A stretch of DNA of 64,000 nt, from assembly GCF_937616625.2 (NCBI RefSeq), contig NC_065574.1, positions 53,162,052-53,226,051 on the forward strand. The letters are read 5' to 3'. Both the position numbers and the translations under genes were made by a program. The DNA is from Mercurialis annua (taxonomy: Eukaryota; Streptophyta; Magnoliopsida; Malpighiales; Euphorbiaceae). Numbering within the stretch: the stretch's first letter is position 1; each line of letters opens with the position of its first letter. Below are positions 56,041 to 64,000 of this stretch, piece after piece. The notes under the pieces are model-generated. The model searched no databases. It was given only the letters and a program-made list of their open reading frames with translations, and had not been told where the DNA came from.

Positions 56041-58340
56041 AAATATTTACCCAACTCGAGTAAATATTAATCTGAATGGGAAAAATTTTAAAGTGTCGTT
56101 TTGTAGTTGGGTCCGTTCAAATTAAAACACTTCATAAAATTAAAAAAAAAACTATAGCTTATTCAATTCCTTATCCATTCACCAAACAAAAGTTAAAAAA
56201 GAGAAGTATTTATTTGGCCAAACTATACGTAAGTTATGGTCATGGAATTTTCTACACCACCAATTCAAATTAATGTTGCTCATCACCTTCCTATTTTATG
56301 TTAATTAATTTGTCTCTTCCTCCAAAGTATTCTTGCAACTTTGTTGTAGCTACTTGACCAAAAATTGCTTTACTTAATTTATTTATAATGTCATTATATA
56401 ATTAACCAGCTGTTAGTTTGTCATGTAATTTTTTTTATGAATGTCATGTAAAATTATAATCTAAAAGAATTAGGTTTTAAAATGAAAAAAAAAACAAACG
56501 TTTAAAATATTCTATAAATATACCCAAACAATTTATAATTTTGAATGTATTTCAATATGAAAATTTTATTATAATTCTATTCAATTTTTTTCAATTAGTT
56601 TAATTGTATTAATTTTTGTTCCGGTTTAATATTCATTTGAGTTACAAATATATTTTTTTTGCTTCAATAGCTGAAAGATAGAAAATGTAAAATTGGATTA
56701 TATTGTTGTTTTTGATTTTTTTTTATTAAAAATTAGATTTTGTAGTTATGAAGAATTAATTTCATGAACTAATGAATGGTAAATAAATTCAATTAAAAAT
56801 TAAATTTTAAGAGTTGAAAGATTAATACAGTTAAATTAGGTATGAAACATTGGATAAATTTACAATAAAATAATCCAATGAGAGTATATTTATAAGTTTT
56901 TTAGATAATTTTAAAAATAATTATAAAATATAATTGTTTAACTATTACTCTTAATTATTATATGTTGAGTGGAGAGATCTAGAAATTAAAGTTAGAGAGT
57001 AATAAACTTGAGAGCGGATCTCTTCAAGGCCAAACTTTTCTCCATTTTCTTTAAATCCACTTATACGAATAATATATAAACAAAATAATATTTAATGTAT
57101 TGATATTTTTATCATTTTATTTATGTGTTATCTATCTAAATGGATTTCAAAAAGATGAAGAAAATTTAGAATTGAAGGGAGTCATTCCCGATTTAAAAAA
57201 TAAAATAAAAAGAAAAGTTTAATTATAAATTATTAGGAATTAAAATATAATTTTTAAATAGGACATAACAAAATGAAATATGAGACTTCTTAAATAAAGC
57301 GGAGGGAGTATTCTTTTTCGAAAGCATGCAATTGTTCACCATATTATTTGCGTTTGAAACTTTGATAATTAATTTCTTCTACAAACTCAATATAATATTT
57401 AAAATTATTTATTTGAAAAATTTGTTGAATCTTTTAAATTAACTATTTATGAAAAAACAAATTATGATTGAAACATTATGGGTCTACATGTGACTCTTGA
57501 TCTTTATTGAATGCACAGATCAAATATATGATATTTCATCGATCCCTTTTTATATATCTTCCGTTTGTGATAGAAATTATATACAAACTCAATAAATCTT
57601 AAAAAGGTGGGTGTCGACTGACCGACATTCAAAAACTAATATAAATTCAGCAATAAAAGACATATTTGTGTAAATATATTTTTTACCTTCGTCCTCTTGA
57701 TTCCTACCGATTACTATAAACATTTTCAGAAAATGTCAAAGGTAAAAGGGCAGCTCTCGCGTTTAATTTATGAAAAAATTATATTAATTAGTGGTGTCTA
57801 AACCTTTTATAGTATTGCTATTTTAGTGTCAAAAATTTATTTTGAAAGAATATCAAATGAGTATTTTAGTTGGGTTAATCATCCAAAAATACTTTATTTC
57901 TTGACTTTTTTTTATATATTTTAAATGTTTTAAATTATTAATTTTATCTCATTTTTTAATTTTTCAGTTTCAATTATACTCATTTTTCATTCATTAAAAA
58001 AGTGTACTCATATTTTCATATTAGAGTTTACCCATTTGAAAAAAAGTTCGAAATGTCTTTTATGTAATTTTAATTTTTTAACACTTTTTGAAACATTACA
58101 AACTTATTTAGATTAAGTATCAAATATGAAGGAAATATTTTAATAAAAATTAGAGTAAAACAAATTCTAATTTTTAAAAATTGGGTACAATTAAAACCAA
58201 AATTGAAAAAAGAGACGAAATTGACTATTTTGAAAATTTGGAATACATATTAAAAAAAGTCGAATTGTCGGGTACTTTTAGATGATTAAGCTTTTTTAGT
58301 TATTTTCGATACCGGACTACCGATAAGGCCAAAAATAATT
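56041..58340. other. Intergenic, with a Stowaway end at 57299-57310
   Basis: Mostly AT-rich DNA with no supported gene. At 57299 the sequence gcggagggagta is a typical Stowaway terminal repeat plus TA. No matching left end was found, so this is a truncated MITE. The open frame at 56076-56273 has no domain and is left out. Confidence 0.4.
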
Positions 58341-58349
58341 TTTTATTTC

Positions 58350-58760
58350 GTTTTTTTATAGCTCATAGGTCAGCGGAAGTAAGAAAGAAAGTACGTTAAG
58401 GTTACAAAGTCCCTTTTTCGAACTATAAAGAAAGGGAGGCTAAGGGCTTACTTTCTTTGTAAGGTCAGCTGGTAGTTAAGTTATTTTGGACTCTCGGAAT
58501 AAGCAGGTGTTTCAGGAGACGGTCTAAAAACGGGTCCAGAAAGAAAAGAGGCTCTTTCGGAACAGAATAAGCTGTTTTCGACGCTAACTCGAAATGGAAT
58601 AAATAAGATCGGACGATTCTTTACCTTCAGCTTAGATTCCCATCTAGCCAGAGTTTGATTTTAAAGCATATAAATGGTGTTTTATTTCCTGTGAATGCGT
58701 AGTCGAACCGTACTGTGTATCGAAACGAAAAGAATGCATTGGAAGAACCGGTATGATGTA
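58350..58760. other. Possible organelle-derived (mitochondrial) insert
   Basis: This block is clearly less AT-rich than its surroundings and has the style of plant mitochondrial spacer DNA (for example ggaataagcaggtgtttcag, gaaagaaaagaggctctttc, gattcccatctagccagag). It has no plant-transposon ends and no recognisable gene. The assignment rests on composition and general resemblance only. A region of an unrelated repeat is the alternative. Confidence 0.3.
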
Positions 58761-59369
58761 TTTTAAAAAAGTGAAAAAAACTAATATTAAAAAAATAAAA
58801 GCTCACACACCAAAGTAACAAATCTTGAAAAAAACTCAGATATATTTGATGTAATTTATCCTTAATTTACTTAATTAGAAATCAAAATTGTTTCCTTCTA
58901 CTTTTTATTCATCAATCATACATATATATAAGTGGAGCAACACTAAGCTTACTTAATTAGTTATTCCATTTTGGATTCCAAAGAAAAGGATTAAAACTAA
59001 AGAAATTAAGGGCCATTTGCAATTGTTGCATATAAAGGGTAATTATTGCCCTTTGACATAAAGAAATGGACTAATATTCAAAGTTTCCTCTCCCTAAAAG
59101 TATAAGAATCAATAGAGAAAGATAATAAAAACTAAAAGCAGAATCTAAATGGTAATTATTGCTAATAAATTTTCACCACCCAAATTTTTTGGATCCTCCA
59201 ATTGCCTCCCCCTCTCCTCCCTACACCTACATAAATTATATTTATACATTAAACAAAATAGTGGGATTTTGCCTTTAGACTTTACTTTTGCATGAAGAAA
59301 GTGGCTGGGGGTATTTTGGTCATTTTAAAAAAATTCATGGACTTGGAGGAATGAGTTGGAAAGGGACAA

Positions 59370-59677
59370 TGTTAGAGCAGAATAAAAGGCATTGTGAGGA
59401 AGTAAAATAAGAGAAACAAAAACCAGAGACAAACATCAAACTTGAACCCATAAAGAGGCAAGAGCTAGCCAAGCACATTAAGGCAGCTAAAACCCTAGCT
59501 AGCAGCATTTGCAAGAAATCTTAAAACTCTTGTCTCCTCCTAAATAAATAGAAAAAAAATCCTCACAACACAAGCAAAGAAAAGAATTCCACACATTAAT
59601 TACATTCTCTATATCTGCAAATTCTCGATCTCTGGTTGGAAATAATTCAATTAAGCTTCTTCATCTTTTGCTCAGCC
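59370..59677 (+). promoter_or_regulatory. Presumed promoter and leader of the GH17 gene
   Basis: A TATA-like motif (agaataaaagg, about 59379-59389) lies about 290 bp before the ATG. It is followed by an A- and CA-rich leader typical of plant 5' UTRs. A second AT-rich candidate lies near 59230-59250. The start site cannot be fixed from sequence. Confidence 0.3.
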
Positions 59678-61577
59678 ATGGCGTCAACTTTTAGCAGGAT
59701 TGCCATGATTTATATCTTTCTTGGATTTTCTTTAACTTTATCAGGTACCCTTTTTATGATCTTTTGTTTTAATGGTTAAATATTTTTACGAGTATTGAAC
59801 TATGATATTTTTGACTAAACGGCATGTTTAATTTATTATATTTTGGTAACTGAATTTTCATTTTTCCAACGACGGAAGCTTACATACAAATAATTGCCTA
59901 TGTGGCCATGTAGGCCATCCATCAGCCACATTAGCAATTATTGACGGAATTGATTGTGTAATCTATCGTTGGAAAAATGAAAGTTCGGTTATCAAAATGT
60001 ATCAGATAAAACATTAGTAACCGTTTTATAAAAAGTGTTTCAGTAACTGTAATAGTACTCAACCCTTTATTTTAATCATTTGTTTTATTTTTCTATTTTG
60101 ATTTATAACGAATAATTGAATATTTATGTTAATTATTACAGATTATGGTTTTCTACAAGGGGTGAAATCTTTTGGCATCAATTACGGTCAAATAGCCAAC
60201 AATTTACCACCGCCGGAGAAAGTTCTTGATCTCATGACCTCTCTTAGACTCACAAAAGCTAGAATTTACGATACTAACCCTAAAATTCTAACAGCATTTG
60301 CCAACTCCGGCGTTGAAATTATTGTCACGGTAGAAAATCAAATGCTAGCTGTTTTAATGGATCCTCAACAAGCACTTCAATGGGTCAATACTCAAATCAA
60401 GCCATATTTTCCGGCGACAAGAATCACCGGAATCGCGGTCGGAAACGAGATCTTCACCGACGATGACACATCATTATTAGCATATCTAGTTCCAGCCATA
60501 GTCAGCATTCATGGGGCATTGGTCCAATTAGGGCTAGATAGTTACGTGCACGTGTCAACGCCTAATTCGCTAGCCGTTCTAGCCGAATCATTCCCGTCTT
60601 CAGCCGGAACATTTAAGCCGGAAGTGGCCGGAGTAATGACGCAGTTTTTGCAATTTTTATCAAGCACTAAATCACCATTTTGGATCAATGCATACCCATA
60701 TTTTGCCTATAAGGGTGACCCAAATAGGGTTCCATTAGACTATGTTCTATTCAACCCTAATTCAGGAATGGTTGACCCCTTCACCAAGTTACACTATGAC
60801 AACATGCTTTATGCTCAAGTAGATGCTATAATCTTTGCAATGGCTAGATTAGGGTTTAATGGAATTGAAGTAAAAGTTTCCGAAACGGGGTGGCCATCGA
60901 AAGGAGATTCGGATGAAATCGGTGCAACAATTGAAAATGCAGCAGCTTATAATAGAAATTTATTGAGAAGACAAATGGAAAATGAAGGTACACCATTGAG
61001 GCCTAATATGAGATTAGAAGTTTATTTATTTGCATTATTTAATGAAGATATGAAACCTGGACCGACATCAGAAAGAAACTATGGGTTATATCAACCTGAT
61101 TGTACTATGGCTTATAATGTTGGATTGTCTGCTCTTACAAGTTCTTCTTCTACTTCTACTTCTACATCATCAACTTCGTCGGCTTCAATTTCTCTCACAT
61201 CCTCTGCCACTAAGGTAAAAACATAGGTTTTGTTTTTAAATATATTCAAATTTTTTATATTTTTTACATTTAGTTAGAGTGAAAAAATAATAGAAGAAAA
61301 AAAAATATAGAGAGGGAAAAAAGTGTACATATTGTGATGTCACTCATGATGAAATGAGCAATTTGTAATGATTTATATAATATAATACTATGTATTAATT
61401 AATAAAATTATTGCTTTAATGAGAATTGTCTACTAATATTTTCTTTTAAATTTCCTTTTTCTCCTTAAATGGAATTTTGTTTTGAAACAGGCTTCAAACA
61501 AGGAATATCAAAGCTTGATGTACTGGATGTTTGTCTATTTGCTGACCTTCCAAGTTTTTATGAGAAGACATTATTAA
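59678..61577 (+). CDS. Glucan endo-1,3-beta-D-glucosidase, GH17
   Basis: The enzyme hydrolyses internal beta-1,3 links of callose and related glucans in the cell wall. Exon 1 (59678-59744) encodes a signal peptide, MASTFSRIAMIYIFLGFSLT. Exon 2 (60142-61214) carries the whole catalytic domain, from VKSFGINYGQIANNLPPP onward. The proton donor is Glu in VGNEIF (about residue 125) and the nucleophile is Glu in the GH17 signature VKVSETGWPSKG (about residue 270). FALFNEDMKPGP and NYGLYQPD follow. A Ser/Thr-rich linker (SSSSTSTSTSSTSS) precedes a proposed exon 3 (61491-61577) that adds a hydrophobic tail YWMFVYLLTFQVF, giving 408 aa. If intron 2 is retained, translation ends at 61226 (383 aa) without the tail. 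Both borders of intron 2 are canonical (aag|gtaaaa; gaaacag|gc). There is no C-terminal X8 (CBM43) domain. Callose turnover at the wall, possibly membrane-anchored, is the inferred role. Confidence 0.9.
59772..60078. mobile_element. Mutator-type MITE in GH17 intron 1, 307 bp
   Basis: The element fills most of the 397-bp intron 1. The ends are atggttaaatatttttacga and, read inward, tgattaaaataaagggttga. A strong inner inverted repeat is ttttcatttttccaacga versus atcgttggaaaaatgaaa. The 9-bp duplication tttgtttta flanks it perfectly (59763-59771 and 60079-60087). Without it the intron would be about 80 bp. Confidence 0.75.
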
Positions 61578-63340
61578 GCATGCAATTGGACTTCAAATTA
61601 ATGTACATATTTTATTGCATTATTTTGGTAAGAATTAATTTACCTAGGGGTCTTTTCTTTTCTTTTCCTTTTTATTTCTTTTGTATTTTTTCAACCTTCA
61701 AAATCTATAGGGAAAGACCCCATAATTAATCAAGCCCAAATTGCTCATATTAAGCATATAATAGTTCCTAAAAAGATGTAGACAATTTCTTCACATTTAA
61801 TTATTTAGCCATGGCTATTTAATTAACCTTGATTAATTGATTTGTTAGAGGAAGGAACAAAAGCTATAATGTATATCTCCATTTATTGAAATGAGTTAGA
61901 AGAAAATTTATTCCTGGATCTACTTTATCATTGTAGGACATTAATTTTTTACTTGAAATATATACATATAATTATATTGTTTTGAATGATAAAATAGAAT
62001 AGCATAGAGACAATAATAATCTTGTCAATGCCACCTTATTGGTCGCAAAGAAAGGTACCTCTCTTTACTTTTTGGACGTGGATTCCATAACTGTTTCTTG
62101 ATATACTAAGATTTCTTAAGTTTTGCTTTTCATCTTTTCTATTTCCCTCTTCGGAAATAGCACTAAAGAGGCATAAAAGGGATGATTCATTCACAAGCTA
62201 CTCAAATTATCCCTTCATTTCAATTTCATGACCAAATTTTGATTCGTTTAATTTTAGTTACTAAATCTTAATTCCATTTCAGCGAGAAATCTCTCGGCGA
62301 AAAACACATACGTGGCAATCGGCTTTTCCTAGTTACATTTTCCGTGCGATCGATTTTTGCTTATTTTTATCATATAGTAATCGAATTTTGCTTATTTTAA
62401 CATGAAAATTTATCAAATATGCATACTTGCATTTCATCGGAACGTTTTAGAGCAAGTTATACATATGTGGTAAATTTTCAGACAAAAATAAGTAAAAAAC
62501 GGTTGCTATATTTGCATTTTGTATTGGAAACCCTCATATGTTGTAATGAAACTAAAGTATAATAACCAAAACGAGACGAAGTAAAATTTGATCATCGAAA
62601 AGAACTAAGGCGAAATTTCGAGTACTCTAAAAAACAATTAACTAGCATAAAAAGATAATGAATTCTCAAACTTAAATAAGATAATGTGGGGGAGAGTATA
62701 AAAGGTTAGAATTCTTTAATTATCCTGAGGAGAAAAATGGGCGGCTGAGCTTTATTGCTTTAGGCGGAAATAGCGTCAGCAATGGGTCATTTTAGGATTC
62801 TTTTTGCAAAGAAGCTTTTGGGTTAATACTTTGTGTTTATATATAGAGATGATGAAGGGGACAATGTAATGTCAGCCTTAGATCAATCTGATTAGGATTG
62901 GTCTCACTGTTTCATATCAGCTAACGTGGTGCACATGCACCCCAATTCATTGGACCCCTTGCTGACAATTTTTTTTATCTTCTCTTCTTCTTATATTTAA
63001 TTTTTTTTAGTTATTTTAAGGGTATTTAAATGGAAAGAAAAACGAAAATTATGATGGAATGAATGAAGGAATCTTATTATTCAAGGTATGTGTGGAGTTC
63101 CATGTATGAAAAGAGCAACTTGATTTGTTTCGGTTACCAGTACACTCGGCAAAGAGTCAATTCGATCTCTAAATTTATAATTGAGGTCAAATAACTCATT
63201 TTAATTGTGGTCACTTAAAAATAATTTATTTTTTATTTTTAGATCAATTAAAATTATATAATATAAATTTATGTAGAGACTAAATTGATTCTTGCATTTG
63301 TAAAAAAAATGGTCCTGTAAAATAATCATAAAAAATACCC
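61578..63340. other. Downstream intergenic DNA, no gene seen
   Basis: This includes the GH17 3' UTR. Further right, AT-rich DNA holds matched patches at about 62320-62530 (cgtggcaatcg, cttattttaacatg, inverted aaaataagtaaaaa) that suggest a decayed foldback repeat. Around 62690-62960 a TATA-like motif (gtttatatatagag, about 62838) occurs without a downstream open frame. Confidence 0.35.
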
Positions 63341-63540
63341 TCTTGAGAAGTATGCTTTTATTTGAAAAAATATTTTGCTCCACAGTTCCAAAGATTTCAT
63401 ACTTTATATTCCAAATCAAAAATAATCATAAATCCTCCGGAGAAGTACATTTCTGCTGGAAAAATCCTTTTATTCCAACAGTTCCAAAAATTCCACACTT
63501 TATATCCTAAACCGAATACCATGTATTTGAGTACGAAAAA
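63340..63540. repeat. Imperfect tandem duplication, about 97-bp period
   Basis: The two copies share gagaagta, ttgaaaaaata or tggaaaaatcc, cacagttccaaa/aacagttccaaa, atttc or attcc, acactttatat and ccaaatcaaaaat-like ends. Differences are frequent, so it is old. Open frames here follow the repeat and are not genes. Confidence 0.6.
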
Positions 63541-63698
63541 ACCAGTTATAGAGACTTTTATTAACATCTGAAATCATCAATTATTTGAAATTACACATAT
63601 CGACGCAAACTTGAAAGAATCAATGCGCAAACTGATCTTGCAAAGACACAATACATGAAAATGTTTATATTTGTTCAAAAACTCTTCTTCTCATGCAC

Positions 63699-64000
63699 CA
63701 CTGAAAAACAAGTGATTAGCGATGAGATTTTTAGTCGCTAATAAGTTTTAGAGACAAATTAGCGACGGATCATGTCCATCGCTAATAAATAAGTCGCTAA
63801 TAGCGACAGAAATTTATTTTTGTCTAGCGACAAACAGTTAGTCGCAATTTTTTTAAATTCGTTGTAAAGAGTCAAGCCAGGGGTCGAGAACAGAGCCTCT
63901 TTTGCAAAGGATTTTTGAATTTACAACAGATTATGTCCGTCGCTAAAAGTAGACAATTAGCGACGGACAATATTTGTCGCTAATTGTCTGGTTTGATGAC
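63699..64000. mobile_element. Left end of a CACTA-like transposon, cut by window edge
   Basis: Starting at 63699 the sequence cactgaaaaacaagtgatta resembles a CACTA terminal repeat. It is followed by many copies, in both orientations, of ttagcgac/gtcgctaa and cgacgga motifs (for example 63713, 63750, 63769, 63791, 63956, 63974). Dense subterminal short repeats are typical of CACTA elements. The other end lies beyond the window, so size and coding content are unknown. Confidence 0.5.

Noticed and set aside
61469..61729. Independent 86-codon gene downstream of the glucanase
   Set aside because: Its frame differs from the proposed exon 3, it has no domain, and the region is better explained as the glucanase last exon and 3' UTR.

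Overview
The window reads as an AT-rich chromosome segment of a eudicot plant. The evidence is a 17-exon cullin 4 gene with plant-type sequence, a chloroplast outer-envelope protein gene, a VQ-motif gene, a GH17 beta-1,3-glucanase gene, and plant transposon families (Copia, Ty3/gypsy Tat-like, Mutator-like, Tourist, Stowaway, Helitron, CACTA). The species cannot be fixed from the sequence alone.

Genes, left to right: a small chloroplast outer-envelope protein (OEP6/OEP7-like) at 2462-2701 (+); a frameshifted small gene of unknown function at 7390-7715 (+); CUL4 at 10558-18754 (-), the scaffold of CRL4 E3 ubiquitin ligases, for which all 17 coding exons could be joined in frame (832 aa); a broken unknown gene at 26228-29581 (-) split by a solo LTR; a truncated LINE RNase H domain at 32322-32846 (+); a VQ1/VQ10-type WRKY-partner gene at 36653-37030 (+); and a GH17 glucan endo-1,3-beta-glucosidase at 59678-61577 (+). 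The genes are independent single-copy-style loci with no operon-like relation.

Most of the rest is transposon-derived. Many elements can be delimited to the base by target-site duplications (TSDs): two about 2.9-kb solo LTRs of one family in opposite orientation (21458-24323 and 26585-29475), the first nested in a 1.0-kb Mutator-like element (20938-24808); a 1.76-kb solo LTR (33640-35395); a Tourist element inside a Mutator-type MITE (38647-39640); a very young Copia element with apparently identical 330-bp LTRs but no protease or integrase (39784-43222); a tandem LTR-internal-LTR array with exact 620-bp period inside one TSD (47039-49121); two abutting non-autonomous Helitrons (52200-54240); and small Mutator-type MITEs at 6986, 44106 and 59772, the last inside a glucanase intron.

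The most unusual structures are the tandem short LTR-element array, and a GC-rich cluster of about 11 quasi-palindromic 23-bp units (9439-9761) inside a 950-bp Mutator-like element that also carries a tiny spliceable two-exon reading frame. No obviously new multi-gene system was found. The novelty here lies in repeat architecture and in possible alternative 3' ends of the glucanase gene.
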